64,000 nt of DNA from Isoetes taiwanensis. Taxonomy: Eukaryota > Streptophyta > Lycopodiopsida > Isoetales > Isoetaceae. Shown piece after piece: positions 46,095-59,270 of this stretch. The notes under the pieces were generated by a model, which was not told the DNA's origin, did not search any database, and was given only the letters and a program-made list of their open reading frames with translations. The stretch lies in the NCBI GenBank assembly GCA_021234155.1, contig JAJEKV010000084.1, positions 558,001-622,000 of the forward strand, read 5' to 3'. Every line of letters begins with the position of its first letter. The stretch's first letter is position 1. The position numbers were made by a program, and so were the translations under genes.

Positions 46095-49000
46095 CTTCTA
46101 GTGGATTTAAATTGAGAACATCTAAAGGAAAACAATGCTTCTGATGTGTAATTTTGGGTTTGTGTTTAATTGAGGACCTTGAATGTGGGGATGTTAATAA
46201 TGATATTGGCCTTTATTTGACCATATAGATTATGTCCAAACATTTTATTAGAGAAAATTCTCTTCGAGTACGATGGTAGATCTTCCATGTAAGTTTATGA
46301 CCTACATTTGAGGTTGAATATGGTTTAGCATATCAACATGCAACTTGATGAGAAGTAATTTGACTTTGAAACAATAAACTTGTTTAAAGCAGATGGCCAT
46401 AAGTGGAGGCTTGATATATCGCCTTACACTTGTTAATGTAGTTAAATCTAAAACATTTTTAAATGTAGCTATTTAGTATGTAAATATATTGGACATATTG
46501 TCTCATCTCAATCATAATAGAGAATTAGAAGCCTCTTTGTATACTATTTTATTGAACGCATGAATATGGAAAATAGAAATTTCTATTTGCATAGATCAAC
46601 AACATACTATCAACAACGGACTCTGCAATAGAACAATGCTTTGTACTAAATATCACATCTGCAACTAAACACCATTTTGCTGAGGCAACATACAGGTCGC
46701 AGAGGTGGTAATAAAGATGTTCGTTTGAGAAAAAAAAAAAAAGGAATACCTTCACAAGCAAGTTTCTCATGTAAATCTTGGCCTCAAGTTTTGTCAAAAA
46801 TCCCGACCCATTTTGAAGTAAAAGTTGTGACAGATCAAAAATACAATGAAAATGACTTCCTTACAGTAGCTAGCAGAGGATTTAACAGCTTCCAAAATTA
46901 ATGTGGAGGGGAATACCCTATGGTAGCCAACAACCATTGATGCACGTAAGATCTATAGATACTCTCGGAGTTATTCTTCCCTATCACATTGTGTAACTGT
47001 ATAGGCCACACTATATAGACCTATCCCTTGACTTCATCACATGTGCTTCATACTCTACTCCGCCTAACATGGCAGTACTTATCTAGATTCACATTTTAGT
47101 GCTTTGCTTCAAGGTCTTTCAAAGTCATGTATCAGATACATTGACCGACGTGATTCCAAAAGATGTATGTCTTAGAACCATATGGTTTTTGTGATTCCAT
47201 TCACCTGCGAAAAGCTAGAAATATGAATATCAAATGGCTAGGTTAGCTTGCATCATAAGTATCCTGAAAGTAAAAAAAACTTGATAAACAAAAAAAATCT
47301 GGAGATGCTGCATCAATTTGTATTAATTTCTAGTTGCTAGCTTGGTCCTGTTTTATTTGAAGGATGGTTTAAAAATAGCACAAGCTTGGGTATAATTTAA
47401 AGAAAAGGCAAGGATAATGTATGACATGCCTTATATAAATAGTCAGCATCAAAGACAAGCTATGATTTTGCTAAATTTTGCATACCTGCTGCACAAAGAT
47501 TTAGAAATGCATAAAAAGGATCCATAAGAAGTTGTATAAAGCGAACCACCTAGAAGAACTTCAAAATAAATGCTCCATTAATCCAGGAAAATAAATAGTA
47601 GACGATGAGAATTGTGCAACCAAATATACAGCCTGCAAAAAAGAGAGTGAGAGAAAGTAGGATAAGTATCCGAGGGACTGACTGCATGTCAGTTTCGATG
47701 GAACCTCCAAAATAGAAGAAAAACCAAGACGAAAAAATTACCTCTCTTTTGCAGATAATCAACTTTCCCTGTGCAATTTTCCCTGTGCAGAATGTTAAGA
47801 TAACCGCATCAAAAATGCCCTTTGTATGCTTTCAAAGTCAAAAGAAAAGAACCAAAAGCTAAGCATCTGCCATACTACATATTATCTTTCAAGCTCCATT
47901 CTGGCTATGTGAACCAGGTATACAAATTTGCTGAAGACTGCAAAGACAAGCAAATTACTATCATATGTTTAAAAAGTAGGGGCATATGGGTTATCTGTTT
48001 CATTGCTTTTAATCTCCTTATCTGCTTCCAGCCATGCGATGTTGAAGAGTAAATGCTGGATGTTTTTCCACTTTGTAGATTTTAGGGATAACTAAAGAAG
48101 AATCGAATGAGTTATAAATTTGAGTCAAATATGACATGGAAAGATCCTTAAGAACCTCAAAAAACAAGTAATGTTCGTTGCTACAACAATCATATCAGCA
48201 CAGAGAAATCGCAATCTTGAATTATTGGAGGAGTCTTACCTTGTAGAAAACTGTGTTTATGCCACTTCTGGTGGAGGCAAAATAGCCGAAGATGTGCTGC
48301 AAGTAGTAATGCAATTGGATAATGTAATAATCATGCAAAACAGAGTTCCAATTGGGAGCGATGAGACAATTGATTGGATAAAAAAGATCATGCCATGAAT
48401 CTACATTGGGACACCATTTGTTCACTCCAATAGACAGTCTCAAAGAACCATGCAAAACATGCAAAATAAAGCAAACTTTTAAACACAGAAGAACAGGCAT
48501 ATGAGGCAAGAGGTGCTGGCATTTTGCATCTGAGATTCTTACCTCAATTTGATATGTGCTGCATTTAAATACTGCACGTTGAATGGGCAGATGATCCGTG
48601 GCTAACCAGATTGCATGATGTAAAGCAAGGTACATAACTAATATGCATCATTCAGTTCATCTTGAAAGGTCCTGGTCCTGTGCTTGCCTGCCGAACATAG
48701 CCAGATGATCAGCCAAGGCATAATTGTGGCAAAACCAGTCCCGTTGCTCGCCCTGTGGCAAAGTTGAATTCGGCATCCCAAATCATAGCTAAGGATACAA
48801 AAACTCAAGAAAGCATAGAGGAAATCCATACCTCAAATAAAGAACAAACAGGTAGGCAGTCGACAACCTGAAAGTCCAAAACCAGTTATCCTTGAGAGGA
48901 AGAAGCCAATAGCCTTATGACTTGACACGCCCACCGATCTGCTAAGAATAAACCTGAGGCAAATCAAATAGAAGTTGTGATGGATGAACCCTTCAACAGT

Positions 49001-49242
49001 CTCAAGATCATCCAAATCCTCAGTGGCAAGCTCTTCATCAACGCACTTAAAGCTTTCACGAATCTAGTAGTCACGAAATATAGGGCTTATCTGTATTAAA
49101 TTCCATGAATCTAGTAATTACGAAATACAGGGCTTATCTGAATTATCAGTGGCCATATGCATTTTGGGCACAAAGGGGGGTGCATTTGGGTTCACAGACG
49201 AAGTAATAGGTGTCTTTACAACCACTTTTCAAGAACCCTAAC
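46095..49242. other. Mostly non-coding segment between two LINE halves (copy A)
   Basis: AT-rich with short minus-strand segments that could be exons (48830-49085: DEELATEDLDDLETVEGFIHH, then VSSHKAIGFFLSRITGFG; 47550-47762: a hydrophobic segment). No family is recognised. A 50-bp direct repeat lies near 49068 and 49118. Confidence 0.4.
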
Positions 49243-49392
49243 CTTTCTCAAGAACTGCTCCCATGAAATAGGCAAACTTTTGGCTGGCATGGAGATGTTG
49301 CTCAGATGTTCCTCGGCAACGGAAGCATCTCCGGTATCGTTCTCAAATCGATTAGCAGGCATAAGCGCAAAAATGTGCCCTTTCAAAGACAT
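49243..49392 (-). CDS. Possible first exon of an unrecognised gene (copy A)
   Basis: Fifty codons from ATG at 49392 (MSLKGHIFALMPANRF...SWEQFLRK) end exactly at AAG|GTTAGG. The same exon is preserved at 63781-63930. Downstream minus-strand segments with splice-like ends (DEELATEDLDDLETVEGF near 49010) may be later exons. The family is not recognised, and the lack of a clear continuation makes this tentative. Confidence 0.3.
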
Positions 49393-49398
49393 AATTGG

Positions 49399-49590
49399 GC
49401 GGAAACAATAATCAACGTGGCAATACCTAACTTTAAAACTAATCTAGACCATTAGTTCACATCAAACAAAATCAACCGTCCAAAATAAACATAATAATTG
49501 TGGAAACAATAATCAACGTGGCAATACCTAACTTTAAAACTAATCTAGACCATTAATTCACATCAAACAAAATCAACCGTCCAAAATGAA
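49399..49590. repeat. 102-bp tandem duplication
   Basis: GGAAACAATAATCAACGTGG... is present twice with three or four differences. The window end in copy B falls inside the first unit. Confidence 0.9.
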
Positions 49591-49649
49591 AGTTGATGAC
49601 AAACACTCAAAATCCCTTTAGTATAAAGAAAGATAGTACAATCTTGCAA

Positions 49650-50950
49650 TTGCCCCTACAATATCCTTTGGTGCCTTTGTATTAGTTTTTCCTCCCCTGG
49701 CTGTGTCAAAAGCTTTCCTAAAGTCCACAAAGCGAAGATATTATTTTCTTCCCCGGTTTTATTACGTTCTACCAAGATCCCACGAGTGTCACTAGGTGGT
49801 CTGTTGTTGAGTGTTCCGGCCTGAACCCTGCCTGTCCCTGTGCTCTCCGGTTCCCATCCTCTGCCCAATGCTTCAGCTTATTGTCTAAAACTTTTCCAAA
49901 CCATTTTGCGAAAATGGAACTCACCATTATAGTTCTGTAATTTCCAGGTTCCTGTCTGCTCCCTCCCTTGTGTAGGGGTATCACCCTGTTATATGCCCAT
50001 CTAGCTGGTAGCCCTGTGTGTATGATACCGTTGGAAAAAATCTGTCACCTGTTTCACGATTATTGAATCTACACATTTTAATAGTTCCACTGTTAACCCG
50101 TATAGGTTATATGTTTTCCACGTGGACCAGTTTTTCCATTGTTTCCTACATGCTCCATTTGCTGTAGCTATTTGGTTACGTCCCATTTGCTCTGTTGACA
50201 GTTTTATTATGCCTTGTGCACGTTGTTTCATCAGTCTCCCTTTGTTGCCCCATTGGCTTTGTCGATTTTTGGTGTTGCAGACACCTTAGACCATATTATC
50301 CCATTTGTTGCTTGTTCCTTTTTCCCAATTTGCTCTACTTCGCCATGTTGCGCCATAGGTCTTTGTTCTCCGTGACTTATTTATTCCATGGATCCCATTC
50401 CACATGCATACCTCTTATCCTATTAGTTTGGTGTTAATGGTCTCGCATTCAATTATTCCAATTTTAGTTCACGTTCTCGCGTTGGTTCAATTTTATTCCA
50501 CTGGGCCCTTTCTTGACTCATTTTCTCCTTCAGTTTCCAGTCACAGTTGTTATTTCTTTCTCTTGCTCTTTTTCTCTAAAGTATTTGAGTCTATGTATTT
50601 CCTTCATATTTTCTCTCGTCTACTGCCCGTAGTTATATTTGTTCTTCAGCTCGCCTTGTTCTATTTGGACTCCATTAATCATAGTTTACTCACTCCTTCT
50701 GCCTTTGCGTCTTTGGACCATTTACCTTTGCCTCATTTCATGTCCTCTCATTATTTCTCTTGTTTTGCCTTTAGCATCGTTTTTATGATGTCATTGCTTT
50801 CTGTCTTGGAATTTCTCGTCGCACGTCTCCTTCTTGTTCTTTCTCAGTTGTCCATTTTCTCCCCGCCAGTCCTGGCTTTGACTGTAGATGTCATTGTTCG
50901 ATCTCTTCCCTTGTCCGATATCCTCTTTGACCCCGTTATCTCCTTTGTGT
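49650..50950 (-). pseudogene. LINE reverse transcriptase, 5' half
   Basis: Minus-strand segments read VELLKCVDSIIVKQVTDFFQ, RVIPLHKGGSRQEPGNYRTI, FAKWFGKVLDNKLKHWAED, QGQAGFRPEHSTTDHLVTLV and FVDFRKAFDTA-type sequence near 49710-49740. These are RT motifs 0-2 plus the first catalytic Asp region. The 3' half with YADD lies 3.6 kb away at 44.6-46.1 kb in the same orientation. The upstream part (50240-50950) is pyrimidine-rich and too decayed to assign. The fragment ends at the duplication boundary. Confidence 0.75.
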
Positions 50951-51185
50951 AGTGCCTTTTTTGCTCAGAATATGGGGTATAAACTGGAGCAGAGACAAGA
51001 GTCGAATCAGAACATGACGTAGAAACAGGAACAACAAGAACGGAATCAGGAGCCCACGATACTGCATGGATTGAAGTCGATATTGGTACAAAGGCCTGAA
51101 CTACAGATGAACTGGAACTAGAGTTAGAACCAGCAAATTGAAATGATCTAGTATGCTAATCAATCTGTGGGTTATAAAGCTCGAG

Positions 51186-52190
51186 TCAAAGCAGACACAA
51201 GACTACTGGCGCATGTGGGCTAGCGATAAGATTGAAGGAAATGCTACAAGAAACTCTTTCGAACAAAACATTACATTCTGTAACTGTACTCGAGGAGATC
51301 TCCCCTCCATCAATTAATTCAACAGAACTAGGATGCTGAACCTTGCTTCTACGGATGGCGTGCTTACTGGCGAATGCACTATCCATAAAGCATGCACCAC
51401 AATCAAGTTGCGCCAATGCTTCCAACCTTCCAACCTCTGATTTCAATGATATAGAGATGAAAAATGCCTTGCTGACCTTGTCCGATGGAATAAACATGTC
51501 AAGAAGTGTGGAAGAAGTATGAGAGAAGGCGGCTAGCCGACGAGAGACTTCTACTACTTGGACCGGCCCCTGAAGTTTTTCGACTGATTTGAACGCTTCA
51601 CAGGGCATCTACAAGCAATATGACCAGCTCCTCTACAGTAGAGGCAAAGATTAGCCTCTTTCTCATCTTTGCTTCTCGTTGCCCGCAGATAAGAGTCGAA
51701 GTGCCGTCGATGCATAAACTTCGAGTCCGGACCTGGCTGGATTCTACCGGGAAGGCATAGCTCTGAGGCGCTTGTGTGATTGGGAAAACGACTCGTCTCT
51801 ATTGCCTATGTTCAAGAGCCAATTATCACATCGAACTGCAAACTGAGGGTCCTCCATAGACAACAACATATCTTTGACATTCTCATGTAAACCCCTTCGA
51901 AAACAATCTCGAAGTGCAACATCATCCCAGGCTGTATCTACCACAATTTGACGAAATTCTGATGCGTGTACTGAAGCTGGACGAGAGTTTTGCCTTAGAT
52001 TGCAAAGTTTTGTGACTGTTGTGCGCTGACGATCGGTGTCTCCAAAGCATGCCTCGAGTTCTGCAGTAAAAGCAGCAAAATCTTGCAACTCTGGGGCTCC
52101 TTTCTCCTGTAAAGGAGCAAACCAACTTAGAGCTGGCCCTATGACGAGAGAACTAATCAACCCAACTTGTTCCTTGCCCGGGGGATTCAC
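51186..52190 (-). pseudogene. Ty3/gypsy gag, zinc knuckle and protease (copy B)
   Basis: Near-identical to 34697-35705: Gag core 52190-51798, CCHC knuckle near 51605-51646, protease with LDCGA. The region between knuckle and Gag core (51660-51810) differs from copy A almost only at CTG/CAG/CCG positions. This copy lacks the pol part because the duplication begins just downstream of the protease. Confidence 0.85.
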
Positions 52191-52882
52191 CTTTGATCAG
52201 CGTATAACCCACGAGAGTTCAACGGAGGGGTGTTTTTTGGACCATTTGCGTACGTGTGCTTAGGGGTTAGGGGTGTTTTTAGGCACTAATTTGGAGCAAT
52301 ATCTATACACAAAGGGGTTAAATTGCCTTTTAAAATTGCGTATATAAGGGGGGTTTTTTGCTACCCTCCGAACGCAGATGCCATACCCCCCTTATGTATA
52401 AGTGCATCCCCCGGGGTTCCTCGACCATGGAATATCAATAAGGGTGGAGCTAGATCACAAGCCTGATCTGATTCAAAAAACCTACAAAGCTTGGACCGAC
52501 TGCTGTCAGACTTTTCTAGCAGCCTAATCTTAGGCCCTGATAGCCTCAATCTAGAGGTAGAAGCAGATTCATGTGAAGTAACACGTTCCTTAAGCTCTTT
52601 ATAAAACATCAAATATGAGCAAAAAAATGCTTAGGATCAGAGCAAGCAAGAACCAGTAAGGGATTCTGCTTCAAACTGTCATGAACCTATGCGAAAATAA
52701 GAAAAATACTTCAAAAATATGCAAGAAATACGGAGGAAATATGCCAAGATCGACAAAGAATCTAATACATGAACAAGAATCAGAAGTACAATGGCCCAAA
52801 GGCAAGCAGGAACATGAGACAAATGCCAAGAAGGCTCAAGACTGGCATTGAACCGGAATGGTTCGACAAGACGGAGGTGCCT

Positions 52883-52958
52883 CCTTATATATTTAGGCCA
52901 ATGGTTAGGATCGCGCCAAGTGTCATGCATGCATGTAGGTTCTAGACTATTCTAGAAC
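52883..52958 (-). promoter_or_regulatory. TATA box and heat-shock-element-like site (copy B)
   Basis: TATA at 52883-52895 and the four-pentamer site at 52939-52958, identical to copy A. Confidence 0.5.
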
Positions 52959-54379
52959 CTCTTGGAAACAACTCCGATATGAGAAAGACGTGAGGGAATG
53001 TCTTCAACAAATATTGGTAGCGCACTTGACAAATGTGTGTGACTTGCAACTAGAAGGTTATGAGTTTAAACCTGTCTTGTGCAACTACCCTTTTACATCT
53101 GTGTGCCATCTTTTGTATATACGAGTATAATGTTCGTATGATACAAATATCCATATGGTCGTCACAGAGAAGGCATTTTTATTGAACTTGGTCACGAAAA
53201 GGCAATGCCAGTATTTCATGAGCACATACCTATCTATATGATATTTCACGCTGAAACAAATGTACTAAGAAGATATACAGTGTGATGTAATGCGTTGTTC
53301 AGGTCTCTTATTGGAGGCGTATGTGCACATTAGAAAAGACATTGGTCCAGCTTCAGTCATGAGCGCATAGATATCTATGTTCAATGCCTCTAAAACAAAA
53401 TGTCAGGCATTAGTTAAGGGCATACTTACTATATTTTGATGGTATGGATATCATATTCTTCAGACTATATCTATACTTGATATTACAATGTACAGTTAAT
53501 ATTCTGTCTCCGCACACTTAAGCAGCAAGTCTTTGATGGACTATTATTAGTTGCAATATTACAGTCAATATTTTATGTCCACGGATTAATCAGCAATTAA
53601 TTACGTCAAAATAGGTCGCTACTCTCTCGCATCTAATTTAGAGCATCAAGAATGGATATAAATCGTCAATTCTCGGCTAAAGGATTACACTTTGCACATG
53701 GGACTATGAAATCCTAGAGATGCTTGCATTTAGCAACTACACATTACAAAGGAATGATCAGATTCCATTCCAATTAGGGAGGAGAACTCGAAAAGAGAAA
53801 AATAACTAGTGAAGACGTTGAGAATGCGCTATAGGGTCATTCTCGCCCTTAGACATGTCTTTGATAAACCCGACGAGAGAATTATTTGTCGAATGTAAAA
53901 TTTAGGTATCTCGAATCATGTGGTGTACCTGAATCCATAGTGCATATGGCGATGTCCTACCCAGCTCGCTTTGTGATGCCCTAGTGACGGATGGCGCTTT
54001 GCTGAAGGCCTTCCCGCCCCGCTGCGGCGCTGGCGCTTCCGTGGTTGCCCGGGCGCAAGGATTGATGGCGGGAGGCGCAGGGATGGATGGCGGATGAGCC
54101 GGTGAGCTGCGGCCTGAGCGTATGTGCCCCGAGCATGCCCGATCGGTGGAGTGTTTGGTGAGGAGGCACCTTCACCGGGCGATTTCCACAGCGGTTTCTC
54201 GGCCTTGCGCCTTCCCCGAAAGGCGTCCCGGGCGATTGGCATTGGGGGCGTCTGTTTTCCAGCACACATCGGTGAAGAGGTTACGGTTCGGAGGAGTTTG
54301 GTGAAGTCTTGTCTGTTGGAGGTATGCTTATTGCTTTTTGCAATAGCATGGATTTTTGGATGTGTAGTCATCCTGGCAA

Positions 54380-54542
54380 CAGTTTTTTCCTAGGTGGTTT
54401 TAATCCGGGCCATGGTGATTATGTTTTGTTCTGGGGCTTGGCCCTTGTTGCAGTTAGGGACTTGGTCCCGTCTTGTACTTGTGGTCCCATAACCCGATTG
54501 GGTTCCGTGGACATTAAAAGTTTCTTCCTTCCTTCCTTCCTT
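54380..54542 (+). mobile_element. LINE/SINE 3' end with TTCC tail (copy B)
   Basis: Terminal hairpin AACCC-GATT-GGGTT at 54491-54504 is intact. The two TTCG-loop hairpins of copy A read CTTGG here, each missing a C. Confidence 0.65.
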
Positions 54543-56605
54543 CTATTCTCTTTTTTTTGGCTCCACAAGTTTTTCATCCATCTATTCTCCTACCACTAAT
54601 CGTCAATTTATTTCTGATTATTTCTTCTCAACGGGTTGGTTTTATGTGATTGCTTTTGAGGTGCTGCTGTCTTCACTCTGGCTCTTTGGCTTTTCAAAGG
54701 TGAGTTTATTTCGATGGATTGGTTTGTTCTTTTTCATTGTGTTTGGTCCATGGTACGAATCGGTTTGATTCAGTGGTTTTGATTAATTGCTCTGCGGCTA
54801 AGCATGTGTGGTCCGAGTTATTTTGATGGATCCTTTACTCCGAAGTTCTTCCGATGATAGCCTCCTCGTTTGGGTCTCTCCTTTGCCATCGATCTCTGCG
54901 ATGCGCGCCCTTTGGTGGATCGTTGGCTTCCCTCTTTCCCATGTTTCCAGGTTGTCGGTTTGTTTGGTTCAGGGAAGTTCTAGCGCGTGCATTCCCGCTT
55001 CTCATATTTACGGTTTCCTACCTTGTTTCTCAGCTTCCTGGCTTACTCTCGATCCTACCCAGCTCGCTTTGATTCCTTTGTTGCTTGATTCTGGGCCTTG
55101 TTTGCATGATGGTTTGGTGCTGGGGATGCAGCTTCCTCATCTGGCCGTCTTACCACGAATCAATGCCCCTTTCTGTCCGTTTGACAATCTCTTTTCAAAC
55201 TAATCCGAGGTCTGCAACAGCCGATATTTGAGCTCGTCGGGTGCCTTTATGGGTCAATTTTTTCCTTTCCTGAGCCTCTTGATATGTAGCATCCACAACT
55301 GCATCAGACCTCATATCCGGCCTGCATCCAGCGCCCATGGCCGATCTGCCACCGCTTCCGATGACGCAGTTGCTTTCTTGGGCAGGGATACCAGGTGTCA
55401 GTTTCCCTTGCCCCTTTCTTTAGGGTTACCGGGTGCATTTTTTCCCTTCTTACATTTGTTATGTGCTTGTTCTATGAGTTTGATAGGGCTTGTGTTGGTA
55501 GAAGTGTTTTTGTGTTTGTCGTGTTCTTGTCATTGTATTTTGCTCTTGCTTTTGTCGAATCTCGAATCTCGTGTCCTTTTTTTATTATATTTTATGCTTG
55601 CTCGTTAATTTCTTTGGGCGTTCCATCTTCTATGTTACAGCTAACACTATGTGAACATATAAGTTGTTGCATGTGATGCTCTTGCATATACACTTCTATC
55701 GGTGCCCCATATTAATCGACATCTCAAGGTTGCTCATCATGGCGGATTACGTGAGGAAATCAATGGCGGCGTTGATCACATACATGTGCAAGGGTTACAT
55801 GGGAACTAGTTAACATATTTCTTAATAAGATGTACATGATCTATTCCGGTAACACGGCTTGTGACCTACTCTGCTGTACAAGTGACATGAGAGTAAGTTT
55901 TGCATATAAGGCTTGATATTCATAATGCACCTTGAAGCTTTGTTTTAGTGGTTCTCCTTGTTCAGTTCTCTTGATGTTGATAGGCTATACTTTTCTTATT
56001 CCCTTGAATCGATATTTTAGGCGTATATGCTTCTTACATGCATTTGTTGTCCTCCTAGTTTCTCTTGATGTTGATAGACTATACTTTTCTTATTCCCTTG
56101 AATCGATATTTTAAGCATATATGCTCCTTAGGGGATTGATCGTTCTTCGTATTCAGAATCATTCTTCTACTTAGTTGACCATTCTTTTTGGGTTTCACAT
56201 TTCATGACCCCATTTTGGAGTTGTGGATGCTTTTATGGGTTGTTGGGACCCGGAGTTGTTTTTTGTACTTAGCGTTACCTTGGGCTAACACTCTGCATAT
56301 CTTACATGTCGACTCATCTCTTTGGGTTTCACATTTTCATGGCCCCTTTTTGTAGTTGTAGATGCTTTATATGGTTGGTTTGAGGATTTGGAGTTGTTTT
56401 TTGTATTTGCCTTATGTTGAACTAACACTTTGCATTGCATATATTTTACATGTCGACTTATATTCCACACCCTTGTATTTTCACATGTGGTTCTACTGGT
56501 TTACTTTTTCTATGGTTTGTTATATAGTTCTATTTACACATTACCTTAGGTTGTTCCGCTTTTAATGTTTTGGTTGCAATTGTTTTCATTGCTCCGCTGT
56601 GTCAT

Positions 56606-56606
<1 letters not shown>
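54543..56606. other. T-rich sequence without genes (copy B)
   Basis: Same as 38080-42045 of copy A apart from the missing 1,903 bp at 56125. Confidence 0.6.
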
Positions 56607-56698
<92 letters not shown>

Positions 56699-56763
56699 GG
56701 ATAGATGGATAGATGGATAGATGGATAGATGGATAGATGGATAGATGGATAGATGGATAGATG

Positions 56764-56812
<49 letters not shown>

Positions 56813-56822
56813 GTAGGTAGAT
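56607..56822. repeat. GATA microsatellite (copy B)
   Basis: Same structure as copy A; repeat number differs slightly. Confidence 0.97.
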
Positions 56823-57439
56823 ACATTATTGTTCCTTGTACCCTGAGGCCCGTGGACTTATGTAGCATGGGCGAGCTCCCATATGTAGCAAAATAACAGG
56901 GGGTTTCTTTTGTATTTTTATACTTTTTTCCTTAAGGTTTTTATATGATTTGATGAGGTATTCCATGAGACGTACTAATTGGTACATATAGAGTGTGCAT
57001 ACGCCGGCCTTGATTTTAGTGCCAATTTCCAATGGTTCACATATGAATTCCTGAAGCTCAAGCATGCACGGCTCGACCAAATGCATTTTAGGGTTCGACC
57101 CAAAATGCATTTCAGAACGACCCGGGAAGGCCAAGGAACTTCGCGACCCAAGAAGGCTTTTCGCTGACTTGTGTAGCCGGATCTGCAGTGAAGAAGCGAG
57201 AAAGAAATATAGCTGCGGTTTTCATACGGTTTGTTTCTCGGGAAAGCCAACCCCGCCTGAATCGGCTCCTACAAGCAATTCGTATTCCGAATCGGCTCCT
57301 TTACGTACCTGCTTGCCCTTTGTTCTTTCTATAGAAAACTCCAAATTAATTGTCATCGGATGCTAATTCCCTACTTATGTTTTGTCATCTAGAAATTACT
57401 GAAATATTGAAATTGTATATGATCCTTTGCAAAGGTTGG

Positions 57440-58460
57440 CTCATCCAGGAGGGGCTTTAGCAACGAATAAGGTCTCTGCGTTGGTTAAATTTTTTGAAAA
57501 GGAAGCTTGAGAGTGGCCCAAAGATCTTTAGATCCGGATCTTGTTTTACGTGTTGTGCATAATGCTAAGGCTTCAATCAAGCGGTATCTCTTGTATTTTT
57601 AGAACGTTTTGATCTCAAGACCGCTTTGTTCTTAATGCCTATGTCATTTCATGCTTTACAAGGCATGTTTTGTTGAATAATCTAGTTGGTACAGGGGCCA
57701 TATGGTGGTATTGTAGCATCCGACGTTGAAATTACTCACTTTGGAAAAAAGCCTACCGTTTTTGTAGTCCCTTGCATTTTCATTTTTGAAATATGGCGTT
57801 GCCTGATATGATGAGAATACATAGGTTTCTTGAGAGTTTAACAAACTTTGTGAGATGGGATTCTTGGATGATGCATTAGAAGCCGCAGAGATTATGCAAC
57901 AGCAAGGAATTGTTATGACAAGAAACATCGCATACTCCCTTCTACGGAAGCTGAGAAGCGGAAATCTTTAGAATGCGGTAGAAGACTCCGGTCTCTTATT
58001 CTTCACAGGTTGGATAGAATTTCTGTTCTAGGCGATCATCTCATACGGATTTTTTCTTGCCATAAGAGTTTATATGAATATGAAGCTAATTGGGCATTTG
58101 ATGCAATAGAGAAACAAACTTCATACACATGGCTGCAATCATTCTAACAAATGCTAAGCTGGGGAAATGTTGTACAGCTCTTGACTTGTACCACAGAATG
58201 CACATATTGGAAATAAGAACTGATGTATATACATACGTTGCTGTCTTCAATCTTGCATGATGAAAAAATTGATGTTTCATGGAAGGATTATACACGCTGA
58301 GGGCATTGTTAACAAACTCCAATTGGATGATGTGATGGGGAGCACCCTCATCCATATGTATGCTATGTGCGAACTCTTAGGAGATGCATGCCAAGAGCCA
58401 AAGCATTCTGGCATATCAGAAGTGCCCGGATATTTATTGAGATCCTTTCTGGAAAGCAGT
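57440..58460 (+). pseudogene. PPR pseudogene (copy B)
   Basis: Same broken repeats as 42876-43910. The last repeat is better preserved here (GSTLIHMYAMCELLGDACQ at about 58330-58400, where copy A reads MYAMSRTL), so copy A has an extra local change. Confidence 0.8.
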
Positions 58461-59270
58461 CAATATTTTAACTGAATTCATTCTTATTTTACTCGTGGTA
58501 TATACCCGCAGGATGGCCACATCATTCTTGCTATGGACTCATTGGATGGCCATTTGTCCATTTCAATGTTTCTAACATAAAACATTGTCATATATCGAGA
58601 TGAATAGTCACATTGCAACAAACTATTTCACCTAAAAATGCATTGTATTAAATGAAAATGCAATGTCCTTGATGTTTTATACAATCTCTTGAATTAATAA
58701 TTAATATTCACGCCCTTAAAGTTTCTCTATTCTTTCTTTTGTTAGGGCCCGAAGGGCCCAAAATTTTTTTATATATAACAATCAATACATAATTACCATT
58801 AACATTATTAACACAAACCATTGCATTCAATGCATTTAAATTAAAATCCCCCTTAAACCCCCTTTGGTTTGGGTGCATATTCACACGGGGGGTGACGTAG
58901 GGCAGCGAGAGCCCTCATAATTGTATTTTGCACGTACGAAATCAACACCATATAGTATTCCGCTTGAAATCTTATAGTATTTTGCGAATCTTGTTATACA
59001 GTATAGCAAATTTTGTACTTGCATACCCCACAAACGAGGAACTTTACGTACGGTGTAGATTAAGGAATAAGGGGTGAATATGCCTATCCAACAGCACTAC
59101 TAGCACATCATGCTGGTTTACAATGTAACCTTTTCTGAAGGCTTTACTTTTCTCTATTAATACCGGCACCCCGCTTTGGATCGGCTTCATGACCGTGCAC
59201 GGGTGCGTCGTTATCAATCAGCTTTGAGCTGAGCGTTTTCAGGGCGGTTATGTTGCGCCTCTCAGGCGGT

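Larger units (their letters stand above)
34473..50961. repeat. 16.49-kb tandem duplication, copy A
   Basis: Starts at TGCTCAGAATATGG inside the gypsy element, downstream of its protease. It ends where the same sequence restarts at 50962. The offset is 16,489 bp. Long stretches are base-for-base identical to copy B. Confidence 0.93.

Noticed and set aside
48171..48398. 75-codon plus-strand frame open in both copies (62713-62940)
   Set aside because: Changes between the copies are mostly amino-acid altering and the frame has no family resemblance; it lies in the diverged block.
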